The notes under the pieces: model-generated
What the model was told of the DNA's origin: nothing
Seen by the model: only the letters and a program-made list of their open reading frames with translations
Databases searched by the model: none
DNA from: Scytonema tolypothrichoides VB-61278
Lineage (GTDB): Bacteria > Cyanobacteriota > Cyanobacteriia > Cyanobacteriales > Nostocaceae
Direction of reading: 5' to 3'
Length of the DNA: 33,472 bases
Assembly: GCF_000828085.3 (NCBI RefSeq)
Contig: NZ_JXCA02000023.1
Span: forward strand, 451,382-484,853
Shown here: positions 1 through 8,113 of the stretch, piece after piece
How the letters are laid out: each line of letters starts with the position of its first letter
Numbering within the stretch: position 1 is the stretch's first letter
Position numbers and translations under genes: made by a program

Positions 1-1
1 T

Positions 2-255
2 GTTTCCATCTCCTTTCGGAGAAGAGTTAGTGGAAAGTATGTTGGTGAAAATGTTTGATGATGCAAGCCTCAGTGTTTCCATCTCCTTTCGGAGAAGAGT
101 TAGTGGAAAGCAGGAGCTGCAAACTTACGGTTTGAAACACCATAAATGTTTCCATCTCCTTTCGGAGAAGAGTTAGTGGAAAGACTTAATATAGTTTTAC
201 CAGTCCTGAAGTTTGCCGCGTTTCCATCTCCTTTCGGAGAAGAGTTAGTGGAAAG
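2..255 (-). CRISPR. CRISPR array end: four 36-bp repeats, three spacers
   Basis: Four identical 36-bp repeats lie at 2-37, 75-110, 148-183 and 220-255, separated by unique spacers of 37, 37 and 36 bp (38-74, 111-147, 184-219). The array touches the left edge, so it probably continues outside the window. Read on the minus strand, each repeat starts CTTTCC and ends ATGGAAAC, and its centre folds as TCTCC-GAAA-GGAGA, a five-pair stem closed by a GNRA tetraloop. A GAAAC-type 3' end and a GNRA loop are usual in the crRNA-sense strand of cyanobacterial repeats, so transcription is inferred to run leftwards with the leader to the right. All four repeats are identical, with no decay at the 255 end, which fits a leader-proximal side. 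No cas gene is in the window, so the subtype cannot be assigned. Confidence 0.96.
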
Positions 256-438
256 AGTTCACTTCTAGAACCCTTACTGGGAGAGGGTTTGAGACCCCCA
301 AATCGACGCATCTCTAGGAAACGATTAAACTTTATCCAGAATAAATTAATTTTGGCGTCTAAAAAGCTTACTGGGCAAGCAATCGACGCATCTCAACGAA
401 GTTATGCGGTTTTCAAGGATCGGAGGAGATGCGTCGAT
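256..438 (-). promoter_or_regulatory. Possible CRISPR leader with repeated 13-bp motif
   Basis: This stretch adjoins the inferred leader end of the array and has no convincing gene. It holds a 13-bp word, ATCGACGCATCTC, twice in direct orientation (302-314 and 382-394) and once inverted (426-438, GAGATGCGTCGAT). The second and third copies can pair into a hairpin with a 31-nt loop. Each direct copy follows a related block containing CTTACTGGG (272-280 and 368-376). The middle, about 315-360, is AT-rich. The leader role is inferred from position and repeat orientation only. The repeated word could equally be a local palindromic repeat. Confidence 0.33.
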
Positions 439-705
439 GGACTCAACACACTGTCTTAAAAATAGAGTATGTCACTTATGATTGTCAAGTTTTTTACAAA
501 GTACGTGGTTTTGTTTCAACATTTTTCAATCAACTCCACAAAGCCAGACAAGTTGCCTACTGGCACAGAAGCATTAGTGTTGAATCGGATCACGTTGACG
601 AGGGTTGTGTTGGCGTTAAGCGTTTGCGTTCGCGTAGCGTGTCCCCTTGGGACTCAGCGCGCCCTTCGGCGCTAGTAGCTCTGCCGTAGGCAATCGCCAT
701 AATAA
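439..705. other. Intergenic, no convincing gene; REP-like right half
   Basis: Short open frames exist on both strands, but none has a ribosome site, a recognisable product or a plausible amino-acid composition. From about 617 to 699 the sequence is a mosaic of short GC-rich palindromic words (CGTTCGCGTAGCG, GCGCGCCCTTCGGCGCT) typical of dispersed cyanobacterial repeats. The minus-strand frame across about 512-623 reads like protein for some 35 residues and could be gene debris, but nothing recognisable was found. Confidence 0.4.
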
Positions 706-1512
706 CTACCTCTTAAATAATCGCTTCAAAGAGTGCAAATTATAATTCAAGACTTTGCCCGTATTAAACAATTGATATCCAGCGAATAATAAAGCAGATG
801 ATGCCAGGATAGCGAAAAGATTGACTGATGCAAAAAGATTGCCTGTAAACAACATGATTGCAATTCCCAAGCCTATCAAAACCCATCCTATCTTACGATT
901 TAGATGGCGTCGGCTTAAGACGATAACTCCTGCAAGACATAACAGCACACTAGGGATACCTATAAAAAAACCAATTCGAGTGTTTGCAGTTATTATCAAA
1001 ATTCCTAAAACCATCAGCACTAAGCCGACAAGTTTACTAGGACGATCCACTTGAGGTTGTTTCTTGTTTTCAGTCATTTCAGGCTGTACAATCTGAGCCT
1101 GAAGAACTGTGGGTTGATGAGTGAGTCTGGAATGAGAAGTTGAAGCAAAATTTTGTTGAGGTTGAAAAATGAAAGTTACGTTTTCTTGTTGACCGAGTTC
1201 GATTTTATCTCCAAAATTCAGGGGATAACGTTTTTTTTGCTCTAGCTTGACACTATTAAGAAATGTGCCGTTGGAGCTTCCCAAATCAATAATATAATAA
1301 GTGTCTTCTTCTACCTGAATTTCTGCATGCAGCCGAGAAACAACATCGGCATTTGGCAAAGCTAAAACATTGATGTCCGGTGCAATTTGTTCGTTTGGCT
1401 TACCAATCCGAATCACAGGAAGATTCGGTGGTAATTCAAAGGAGGTGTTACTTTGAAGATGAAAAAGCTCTAAATTTGATCCTGTTGTGTGTGATCTGCG
1501 GAGGTTTGGCAT
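706..1512 (-). CDS. FHA domain protein with C-terminal membrane segments
   Basis: 268 residues. Residues about 16-118 form a forkhead-associated domain, which binds phosphothreonine peptides. The family landmarks are visible: RIG at 35-37, S59-R60-x-H62 and N81-G82-T. It is most like the FHA part of cyanobacterial proteins that carry an N-terminal zinc ribbon, but here that ribbon is absent and the protein begins almost directly at the FHA domain. A polar linker (about 119-158) leads to roughly four hydrophobic segments (about 160-250), so the FHA domain probably sits on the cytoplasmic face of a membrane. The ATG at 1512 is preceded immediately by an in-frame TAA, so no longer in-frame form exists. 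No strong Shine-Dalgarno is seen. The likely role is phospho-signalling, partner unknown. The FHA call is firm; the membrane topology is inferred. Confidence 0.88.
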   Translation of the reverse strand: MPNLRRSHTTGSNLELFHLQSNTSFELPPNLPVIRIGKPNEQIAPDINVLALPNADVVSRLHAEIQVEEDTYYIIDLGSSNGTFLNSVKLEQKKRYPLNFGDKIELGQQENVTFIFQPQQNFASTSHSRLTHQPTVLQAQIVQPEMTENKKQPQVDRPSKLVGLVLMVLGILIITANTRIGFFIGIPSVLLCLAGVIVLSRRHLNRKIGWVLIGLGIAIMLFTGNLFASVNLFAILASSALLFAGYQLFNTGKVLNYNLHSLKRLFKR

Positions 1513-1701
1513 GGCTTGCTTTTAAGGAGCAACGTTTTGATTTATCTAAAATATCTTTCTTGTCTGACAACAAAGATGCTTCGGTGATCATCTTAAACTT
1601 GATTGTCTTAATTTTAATACTTACAGATTCAAAAAATGTTTGCCACAGATAACCGTTTCAAACCGAATGGCACGCTCGTTAAGACACAGCCCTTGCCCTG
1701 A

Positions 1702-1885
1702 CTCGTTAAGCGCCTGGAGGCTAGGAACCCATCCTAGGAGGCTCTGCCTCCGGGGGCAAGACCAGAGGCAGAGCCGGTACAGCACTGGTGGAGAGGCATA
1801 TAATACTACGCGGCTCTGCCTCCGGGGGCAAGACCAGAGGCAGAGCCTCTCAAAATACATTCCCAGCTTAGAAGCGCTTAACGAG
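1702..1885. repeat. MITE-like palindromic element with twin 36-bp hairpins
   Basis: Two identical 36-bp units lie at 1740-1775 and 1812-1847. Each is a perfect hairpin with 11-bp arms (GGCTCTGCCTC and its complement) and a 14-nt loop. They are enclosed by imperfect terminal inverted repeats of 26 bp (1702-1727 and 1860-1885), whose first 12 bp, CTCGTTAAGCGC, match exactly. The structure looks like a small non-autonomous or REP-type element between the FHA gene and lysC. Sequence on either side (1513-1701 and 1886-1962) has no recognisable gene. A HIP1 site is at 1921-1928. Confidence 0.72.
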
Positions 1886-1962
1886 GCAATGTGATTAAAA
1901 TGAGAACCGCTATATTGCTTGCGATCGCCCAATACAAAAAATCTCCATTTCAAAACCAACCA

Positions 1963-3789
1963 TCAAGCAGGCACTTGAATACTCTGACTACCCGCAAGTC
2001 CAAATGCTGTATGAATGACTTGCAACGCTTTCACACCTTCTTCTTGGGCGACAACACAACTAATCTTGATTTCCGAAGTCGCAATCATTTGGATATTAAT
2101 TTGGTGCTGGGATAGGGCTTCAAACATTGTAGCTGCAATTCCTGGTTGTCCGACCATGCCCGCTCCTACAACACTGACTTTGGCGATCGCATTATCCAAC
2201 ACCACCTCACCCCATCCATATTCTGCTGCTGCTTGCTGAAGCATTTTTTGTGCTGCTTGTGCATCTATTCTGGCAACAGTGAAAGCTATATCTCGTGTCG
2301 GAACTCCATTCATCATATGACAGCGTTGGGACTGAATAATCATGTCTACGCTGATGTTATGTTCTGCTAACAATCCAAATAACTTCGCCGCTGTTCCTGG
2401 ACGATCTTGTACTTGACGAATAGCCAGACGCGCTTGCTTCATATCTAGGGCAACACCTCTGACGGGAGGATGGTCAGATGAGGGAGAGGGGAATTTTGAA
2501 TTGATTTGTTGCGTTGTCTGCTTGTCTTCTTCAATTTCAAAGGCGGTGCGAAGGGAAGCAACGGCGCGATCGCAATCTCCATTATCAATCACGCAACTCA
2601 CTTTCACTTCGCTTGTAGAAATCATCTGGATGTTGACACCAGCTTCTGCAAGAGTCGCGAATATCTTTGCTGCAACACCAGGGCGTCCGATCATCCCAGC
2701 ACCAACTACGCTGACTTTAGCAATATTTTGCAGTACCATGACTTCAGCCTCTTCATTTTCTGCTGCCTTGTGACTACGCAGAACAGGGGCAATGGCTTGT
2801 GCTACGGCTTCCGCCTTTTTTAATATTGGTGTCATCACGGTAAAGGCAATATCATTTGTATTACCTTCGTGAATGGATTGAATAATCAAATCCACATCCA
2901 CTTCCTGACGTGCTATTTCCCCAAATAACCGTGCTGCAACACCTGGTTTATCTGGAACACGCAACATCGACACTTTCGCTTGATGGGTATCAAATTCAAT
3001 CTCATCAACTGGACGAGCAATTTCCAAATTCACAAGTGAACGCGGGCGTGGCGTTGGTGAAACCACCCAAGTTCCAGGCTCATCTGTCCAACTAGAGCGT
3101 ACCACTAAAGGAACGCCATAATTCCGGGCAATTTCCACGGCACGGGGATGCAACACTTTTGCCCCCAAGCTTGCGAGTTCCAGCATTTCGTTGCAGGTGA
3201 TTTCATCCATCAGTTGTGCTTCTGGAACCAAACGGGGATCTGTCGTTAAAATCCCTGGTACATCGGTATAAATCTCACAAAAATCTGCGTGTAATGCTGC
3301 TGCCAAAGCCACCGCTGAGGTATCTGAACCACCACGTCCCAGTGTCGTAATTTCCAATTCTTCTGTTCTGGTAATGCCCTGGAATCCAGCTACAACAACA
3401 ATTTTGTTTTGTTTGAGATGTCGTTTGATGCGTTCTGTTTCTATATGTAAAATCCGCGCCCGAGTGTGTTCGGCTTCAGTAACAATTCCTACTTGTGCTC
3501 CTGTCAAAGAAATAGCTGGATATCCTAGTTCTTGCAAAGCCATACTCACCAAAGCAATAGATATTTGCTCACCTGTGGACAGCAACATATCCATTTCCCG
3601 GCTGTTAGGACTTTGTGAGATTTCGTATGCTAGCTTAACAAGTCCATCTGTTGTTTTCCCCATCGCGGAAAGCACGACAACAAGAGAGTTTCCTGCTTTC
3701 ACAGTTTTGCACACGCGCTGTGCAACAGCTTGAATACGCTCTACTGAACCGACAGATGTACCACCGTATTTCTGAACTATGAGCGCCAT
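1963..3789 (-). CDS. lysC: Aspartate kinase with four ACT domains
   Basis: 608 residues, close to the roughly 600 usual for cyanobacterial aspartokinases. It phosphorylates L-aspartate with ATP, the first step to lysine, threonine and methionine. The N-terminal amino-acid kinase domain begins with the diagnostic KYGGTSVGS at residues 7-15 and includes the GRGGSDTSA nucleotide-binding motif. The C-terminal part contains two successive pairs of ACT domains, each with motifs such as DKPGVAA or DRPGTAA followed by a VSVVGAGM block. This duplicated regulatory region is typical of cyanobacteria and gives feedback control by lysine and threonine. It lies 33 bp downstream of the flippase-like gene on the same strand, so the two may be cotranscribed. 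The ATG at 3789 has only a weak purine stretch (AAAGGA) about 20 nt upstream. Identification is very secure. Confidence 0.97.
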   Translation of the reverse strand: MALIVQKYGGTSVGSVERIQAVAQRVCKTVKAGNSLVVVLSAMGKTTDGLVKLAYEISQSPNSREMDMLLSTGEQISIALVSMALQELGYPAISLTGAQVGIVTEAEHTRARILHIETERIKRHLKQNKIVVVAGFQGITRTEELEITTLGRGGSDTSAVALAAALHADFCEIYTDVPGILTTDPRLVPEAQLMDEITCNEMLELASLGAKVLHPRAVEIARNYGVPLVVRSSWTDEPGTWVVSPTPRPRSLVNLEIARPVDEIEFDTHQAKVSMLRVPDKPGVAARLFGEIARQEVDVDLIIQSIHEGNTNDIAFTVMTPILKKAEAVAQAIAPVLRSHKAAENEEAEVMVLQNIAKVSVVGAGMIGRPGVAAKIFATLAEAGVNIQMISTSEVKVSCVIDNGDCDRAVASLRTAFEIEEDKQTTQQINSKFPSPSSDHPPVRGVALDMKQARLAIRQVQDRPGTAAKLFGLLAEHNISVDMIIQSQRCHMMNGVPTRDIAFTVARIDAQAAQKMLQQAAAEYGWGEVVLDNAIAKVSVVGAGMVGQPGIAATMFEALSQHQINIQMIATSEIKISCVVAQEEGVKALQVIHTAFGLAGSQSIQVPA

Positions 3790-3822
3790 AAGTTTAATGT
3801 AGTCAATTGTCCTTTAGGAATT

Positions 3823-4764
3823 CTATCTGTTAATTATATTTCTAGTATTGTGTTTAATTTCATAGAATCCCAGTAAACTTGTTGCTATGAGCAAAGCTAA
3901 TAAGTCGTAAATTGCCCTGTAAGCTAGCGTTGCACCCAAAACGACTACAGGAGAAAGTTTCGCAGACAGAAAATGCAAAATCACAATCTCAAACACTCCT
4001 AAGCCAGCAGGGACGTTACTCACAACACCTGCAAACATAGCGAGTGAGTAGGTTCTCAACACGTCCAGAAAAGATACACTATTGGCAGGAAGTAGCAAAA
4101 AAAGCACTGCTGCGGCTATTATCCAGTCAATGCTAGAAATGACGACTTGAGCAAAAGCTATTTTGAAGGAAGGAAAACGAAACTCTTTGCGACGAATGAC
4201 TAACGGGTGTTTAATAAAAATACTTCCTAATAAATAAGAAATAACCACTACTAGGAAAATAACACCAAGAGGACGTGTGTCTGTAAAAGGTAAATGTATT
4301 TGAGTAGGGATTTCCAAGGGGTTGAAGAGAAATATTACCCCAGATGCGGCAAAAACTCCTAGCCAAAAAGTGAAATTGGCAAAAGCAATGACTTGGGCGA
4401 TCGCCAGTGATGATACTCCCCAACCAGAATAATAACGATAACGGATTGCACTGCCAGTTACCAAAGCAAAACCTATGGTGTTACCGAGTACAGAGCTAAT
4501 AAACCCAGTGAAAGCAATTTTTCGCAGAGCTAGAGTACGACCAACATAGCTAAAACTTAGCATATCATAGGACGCCATCACTAGATAGCCTATATTTGAC
4601 AAGAAAATTGACAAACTTAAGTGTCTTTTAGGAATTTTTCCTAAAGAGTTCAAAACATCCTGGTAACTATGCTCACGTAATTCGTGGCTAATTGCCCACA
4701 GGGAAAGTACTAGAAGCAGTAAGCCAAACAACGAACTGAAGTTGAGTCGAAGTTTTTTAAGCAT
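3823..4764 (-). CDS. LPG_synthase_TM (flippase-like) membrane protein
   Basis: 313 residues, hydrophobic throughout with about eight predicted membrane segments. Features such as GFALVTGSAIRYR near the middle and SNVPAGLGVFE plus a nearby LLALL stretch towards the C-terminus are typical of the LPG_synthase_TM family (PF03706/UPF0104). That family corresponds to the flippase half of MprF, which moves aminoacylated phosphatidylglycerol across the membrane. No synthase domain is attached. A DUF2156 synthase-type protein lies about 3.4 kb away on the other strand (8114-9778), so the two halves of MprF could be supplied by separate genes. Its start is ATG 4764. It precedes lysC by 33 bp and is divergent from the hydrolase gene at 5068. 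The family is well supported; the transported lipid is inferred. Confidence 0.86.
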   Translation of the reverse strand: MLKKLRLNFSSLFGLLLLVLSLWAISHELREHSYQDVLNSLGKIPKRHLSLSIFLSNIGYLVMASYDMLSFSYVGRTLALRKIAFTGFISSVLGNTIGFALVTGSAIRYRYYSGWGVSSLAIAQVIAFANFTFWLGVFAASGVIFLFNPLEIPTQIHLPFTDTRPLGVIFLVVVISYLLGSIFIKHPLVIRRKEFRFPSFKIAFAQVVISSIDWIIAAAVLFLLLPANSVSFLDVLRTYSLAMFAGVVSNVPAGLGVFEIVILHFLSAKLSPVVVLGATLAYRAIYDLLALLIATSLLGFYEIKHNTRNIINR

Positions 4765-4990
4765 AGTGCAACGGCAGAATGGAATGATTCATGACTAATG
4801 ACTCCACATTCGCAAAATTTCCATGATGTTGACACACAATTGACATATGATTGCCGTAAGCTTTTGAGTGTAGAACAAAAGACAAGAAAAGAAATTAATT
4901 TCTTGTCACGAATTATTACTTATAGTTGACTAATGACCAATGACTAATATAAAACTCCTATTTGATTTTTGAAAAAAGCTTAGTATGCCT
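4765..4990. other. Divergent intergenic region with palindrome
   Basis: Spacer between two divergent genes. It contains a perfect 9-bp inverted repeat (GACAAGAAA at 4881-4889 and TTTCTTGTC at 4899-4907) that could be an operator or a hairpin. Short repeats of the type GACTAATGA(C) occur at about 4793-4802, 4929-4944 and again at the hydrolase start. No gene is seen. Confidence 0.5.
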
Positions 4991-5060
4991 ATTCCCTATT
5001 CCCTATTCCCTATTCCCTATTCCCTGTTCCCTGTTCCCTGTTCCCTGTTCCCTGTTCCCT
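4991..5060. repeat. Heptanucleotide tandem repeat, ten units TTCCCTR type
   Basis: Ten uninterrupted 7-bp units fill exactly 70 bp: five copies of ATTCCCT followed by five of GTTCCCT. This is a short tandemly repeated repetitive (STRR) sequence of the kind known from heterocystous cyanobacteria. It ends only 7 bp before the ATG at 5068. A shorter relative with GTTCCCT units is at about 10549-10569. Confidence 0.95.
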
Positions 5061-5067
5061 TTTAATA

Positions 5068-5928
5068 ATGACTAATGACTCTTTTCAAGATGCCTTAGTT
5101 GGCTCAACAATTCATCTACGACGAGGGGTAAATTTACAAGTTTGCCATAGTTCGGGGAGAACTCCAGCAATAGTTTTTCTTCACGGAGGAACGGGAAACC
5201 GCTTTAACTTTCGTTCTCAGTATGAGTTTGCTCAAAGTCAAGGTTGGGAAGTTCTGGTGTATGATTTGGGAGGACACGGACAGTCGAGTCCTTACCCTTG
5301 CTATTCAATAGGGCGACATCGTCGGGATTTAGAGCGATTGTTGTACCAATTTGGCATTTCTTCACCAGTGCTGTGTTGTCATAGCTACGGAGTTCCGATT
5401 GGTTTAGAGTTTGCGCAGTACAATTGTGTGAGTGGTTTTGTTGCGATCGCCGGCGGAACTCATAACTTAGCACCTTGGTGGGAAATTCCGCTGATGAAGT
5501 TTATGGCTTGGGGCGGCAGATATTTATATTTTTTACCTGGCGTACAAGCAATCTCAAACTTTTTCTCGACTTCTTACCGACACAGCGTCATAGAACGGTT
5601 TTTTGCCGAATGTCCAACACCAACAGATTTTCAATCCTACAAAGCCCTAGAAATCTTTTGGGGTTATGACTTTTTTGCGCGTCACCCTTTGCCGAAGAAT
5701 TTGCATATCCCTGCTTTGATTATAAGCGCAGGTTTTGACCCCATGTTTACACACGAGATGGGGAACGATTTAGCAAGACATTTCATCAACGGTACTCATT
5801 TACATGTTGCCAATGCAGGACATTTAGTTATGGCGGAGTCTCCAGAGTTAATCAACAGTGCTATCTTGAAGTATCTTATTGGGATTAATACACAGATATA
5901 TTCGTCTTCAGAGACTTCAGTTATATAG
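5068..5928 (+). CDS. Alpha/beta-fold hydrolase
   Basis: 286 residues of the alpha/beta hydrolase superfamily. The oxyanion-loop HGG is at 39-41. The nucleophile elbow is C-H-S106-Y-G, slightly unlike the usual GxSxG because cysteine and histidine precede the serine. A catalytic acid is likely in GFDPMF (about 231), and the catalytic histidine in NAGHLVMAE (about 253). There is no signal peptide, so the protein is probably cytoplasmic. The ATG at 5068 lies immediately after a 70-bp heptamer repeat and has no clear ribosome site. The next ATG or GTG downstream would cut into the fold, so the start is kept. It is first in a same-strand series with two esterases and a DUF2156 lipid synthase. Alpha/beta hydrolases that remove amino acids from aminoacyl-phosphatidylglycerol are known beside such synthases, but the substrate here is unknown. 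Confidence 0.85.
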   Translation: MTNDSFQDALVGSTIHLRRGVNLQVCHSSGRTPAIVFLHGGTGNRFNFRSQYEFAQSQGWEVLVYDLGGHGQSSPYPCYSIGRHRRDLERLLYQFGISSPVLCCHSYGVPIGLEFAQYNCVSGFVAIAGGTHNLAPWWEIPLMKFMAWGGRYLYFLPGVQAISNFFSTSYRHSVIERFFAECPTPTDFQSYKALEIFWGYDFFARHPLPKNLHIPALIISAGFDPMFTHEMGNDLARHFINGTHLHVANAGHLVMAESPELINSAILKYLIGINTQIYSSSETSVI

Positions 5929-6061
5929 TAGGTTTTGATTGAATTAACCGCAGAGGCAAGAGAGGACGCAGAGGAGGAAAACAGAGAGTTTTACGTATGT
6001 CCTATATAAATTTTATGATTTTTTACAGTTTTGATTCAATTGCTATCAATCAATATTCTTG

Positions 6062-7006
6062 ATGAACTGCTTCAAATCTAAAATTGTGCTGCTACTTTCG
6101 GTGTTCACTTTCTGTAACTGTAGTCATATAAAATTTGCACAAGCACAGATGCGTCCGCCAACTCTAACTTCTGTATTACCGCCACAACCAACTGCTAGCG
6201 ATTTAGCTACCCTGTTAACATATAAAACCGAAACTTACGAGAGCAAAGTTATGGGAGGAAGTCGTATTTACTGCGTTTCTTTACCTCCTGACTATGATCA
6301 AAACCAAAATCAACACTATCCAGTTATCTTTCTTCTCCACGGTGGACACGGAAATGCTGACGATTGGTTTGCAAAAGGAGATGCTTTGACAGTTCTCCAA
6401 CAGCTTTATGCAACAGGTAAGTTACCACCCAGTATTATTATCACACCAGATGGTAATGACAAACGTGGTTCTAGCCGCTACTGGGATCCCGATTATATTG
6501 ATGGTCCTAATGGTAAAGTTTCTACAGCCATTGGGGATGAACTGGTGAAAATTGTCCAGAACCGCTACCGTACACTCCCCAATCCTGGTTTTTGGGCAAT
6601 GGGAGGATTATCTTCTGGAGGTTGGGGTGCAATGAATGTGGGGTTGCATAATTTAAATAATTTTTCCATATTATTTAGTCATAGCGGTTACTTTCAAGAC
6701 AAGAGTGGACCGCAAAATAGCCCAATCACCTATATTAAGACCATTTCACCTCAAGCGAAAAAACGCTTACGGATATACCTGGATGCAGGTATAGAAGATA
6801 CTGAAGTCGGACTTGATGAATCCAAAAAATTTAATCAAGTGCTTAGTACAGAGAAAATTTATAATATATTTCATGCGTTTCCTGGTGGTCACACTTGGGA
6901 CTACTGGCATGAACATTTGGCAGATTCGCTAACATTTGTCGGAAGACAATTTAAAATTTCGGCTATTATACACGCTACAGATAATTTGCGTTTTAAAAAG
7001 CCATGA
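6062..7006 (+). CDS. Putative exported esterase, esterase D-type (copy 1)
   Basis: 314 residues of the PF00756 putative esterase family. An N-terminal hydrophobic segment ending AQA (about 26-28) looks like a signal peptide, so the enzyme probably acts outside the cytoplasm. Visible active-site elements are FLLHGGHG (oxyanion region), G182-L-S184-S-G186 (nucleophile), an acidic residue in LDAGIED, and the histidine in PGGHTWDYW. A TTG lies just before the ATG at 6062; ATG was preferred. The stop overlaps the start of the next gene by ATGA, so the two are translationally coupled. The two proteins are close paralogues from a tandem duplication. The substrate is unknown; the family includes carboxylesterases, siderophore esterases and mycolyltransferases. 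Confidence 0.86.
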   Translation: MNCFKSKIVLLLSVFTFCNCSHIKFAQAQMRPPTLTSVLPPQPTASDLATLLTYKTETYESKVMGGSRIYCVSLPPDYDQNQNQHYPVIFLLHGGHGNADDWFAKGDALTVLQQLYATGKLPPSIIITPDGNDKRGSSRYWDPDYIDGPNGKVSTAIGDELVKIVQNRYRTLPNPGFWAMGGLSSGGWGAMNVGLHNLNNFSILFSHSGYFQDKSGPQNSPITYIKTISPQAKKRLRIYLDAGIEDTEVGLDESKKFNQVLSTEKIYNIFHAFPGGHTWDYWHEHLADSLTFVGRQFKISAIIHATDNLRFKKP

Positions 7007-7911
7007 AATTATCTAAAGTTTTAATGAGCGTTGCAGGTACGATTGCAATTCTGACTGCTGCTGGTTACTGGTATGTCTTTATCTTAGGTGCGCCGCAGCT
7101 AGATCCGCCTCAAGAGGTGACCAATAGTGGGTTGAAGTTTCAGCTAGAAACTTTTAACAGTCAAGCAATGGGCACACAACGGCAATATGGTGTTATTTTA
7201 CCTCCATACTATAATAAAAATCCTCTCAAACGCTATCCTGTCATATTTTTACTACATGGCGGTCATGATGATGCCCGTGCTTATGTTGATAAATATGCAA
7301 TCTTAAAAGTCCTACATGAACTTTATACAGATAACAAACTACCGCCTTGCATTGTGATTACACCAGATGGAAATGATAACCGGGGTTCAAGTCCTTTATT
7401 CGACCCTGACTATTATGATGGGCCTAATGGTAAAGTAGGAACGTTGATTGGTTCAGAGTTAGTAAAAGTCGTCAACTCACGCTACCGTACATTAGAAAAT
7501 CCAAAGTTTTGGGCGTTGGGAGGTCTATCTTCTGGAGGATGGGGTGCGTTCAACATTGGGTTACGCTATCTGCAAAACTTCAATATTCTGTTTAGCCATA
7601 GCGGCTATTTTACCGATAACAGTGGTCCACAAAATAGCCCCCAACAAATTGTCCAACAATTACCACCTCAGGATAGGCAGCAACTACGCGTATATCTTGA
7701 TGCTGGAGAAAGCGACTCTAATTTACTTGCTTCTACCCGAAAATTCCATGAAACCTTAGACAAATTAGGTATAGAAAATGTGTTTTATGCCTTCCCTGGA
7801 GGACATGGTTTGTCAGGTCCAGATGTTGGCTGGAATTACTTTCACAAGCATCTCAAAGATTCGCTATCTTATGTGGGAAAACAGTTTGAAGAACAACTCA
7901 GAATTAAGTGA
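7003..7911 (+). CDS. Putative membrane-anchored esterase (copy 2)
   Basis: 302 residues, paralogous to the gene before it. Both share long matching blocks such as PVIFLLHGGH, ITPDGND.RGSS and GGLSSGGWGA. The N-terminus has one hydrophobic segment (about 8-29) without an obvious cleavage site, so it may be a membrane-anchored form, whereas copy 1 looks cleavable. The nucleophile is S176 in G174-L-S-S-G178, an acid is likely in LDAGESD (D233 or nearby), and the histidine is H268 in PGGHGLSG. Its ATG shares four bases with the upstream stop codon, a strong sign of one operon. The substrate is unknown. The position before a DUF2156 lipid synthase suggests lipid or cell-envelope ester chemistry, which is inference. 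Confidence 0.86.
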   Translation: MKLSKVLMSVAGTIAILTAAGYWYVFILGAPQLDPPQEVTNSGLKFQLETFNSQAMGTQRQYGVILPPYYNKNPLKRYPVIFLLHGGHDDARAYVDKYAILKVLHELYTDNKLPPCIVITPDGNDNRGSSPLFDPDYYDGPNGKVGTLIGSELVKVVNSRYRTLENPKFWALGGLSSGGWGAFNIGLRYLQNFNILFSHSGYFTDNSGPQNSPQQIVQQLPPQDRQQLRVYLDAGESDSNLLASTRKFHETLDKLGIENVFYAFPGGHGLSGPDVGWNYFHKHLKDSLSYVGKQFEEQLRIK

Positions 7912-8113
7912 CTAAAACCAGGGGTATAGGGGTATAGGGGAGGACGAAAAAATCCGCTTTTTTGTACATCTTACCCCTGCACCATTTAGGTTCAAGCCCC
8001 CACTAACATCGTAGATTTGGTGGTTCCAACTGCTAGTGGCGGGCGTGCCCCTATTAATTAATTCCCCCTACACCCCTACACCCTCACACCCCTACACCCC
8101 TTTTTCTTAACCA
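7912..8113. repeat. Intergenic repeats: GGGGTATA units, hairpin, ACACCCCT units
   Basis: The spacer starts with reiterated GGGGTATA (about 7920-7940). It then has a bulged hairpin (GCCCCCACTA at 7996-8005 with TAGTGGCGGGC at 8034-8044), and ends in a pyrimidine-rich tract of CTACACCCCTACACCCT repeats that runs almost to the next ATG. These are typical dispersed cyanobacterial repeats. No gene or clear promoter is seen. Confidence 0.7.

Noticed and set aside
429-689. Rightward open frame of 86 codons and an overlapping one.
   Set aside because: No ribosome site; its second half is translated REP-type repeat, and no domain is recognisable.
1380-1652. Rightward frame overlapping the FHA gene.
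   Set aside because: It overlaps the 5' part of a well-supported FHA gene on the other strand and has no recognisable product.
1740-1847. Two 36-bp repeats separated by 36 bp look like a minimal CRISPR.
   Set aside because: Each unit is itself a long perfect hairpin and the pair sits inside terminal inverted repeats; there are only two units and none resemble the real array at 2-255.
3789-3823. Idea that lysC and the lipid genes form one lysine-lipid pathway operon.
   Set aside because: Only the flippase-like gene shares the strand with lysC; the synthase lies on the opposite strand, so a single operon is not possible. The functional link remains speculative.
6062-6130. Possible lipobox in esterase copy 1 (FCNC).
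   Set aside because: Residues before the cysteine do not fit a lipobox well, and an AQA cleavage site follows; ordinary secretion is more likely.
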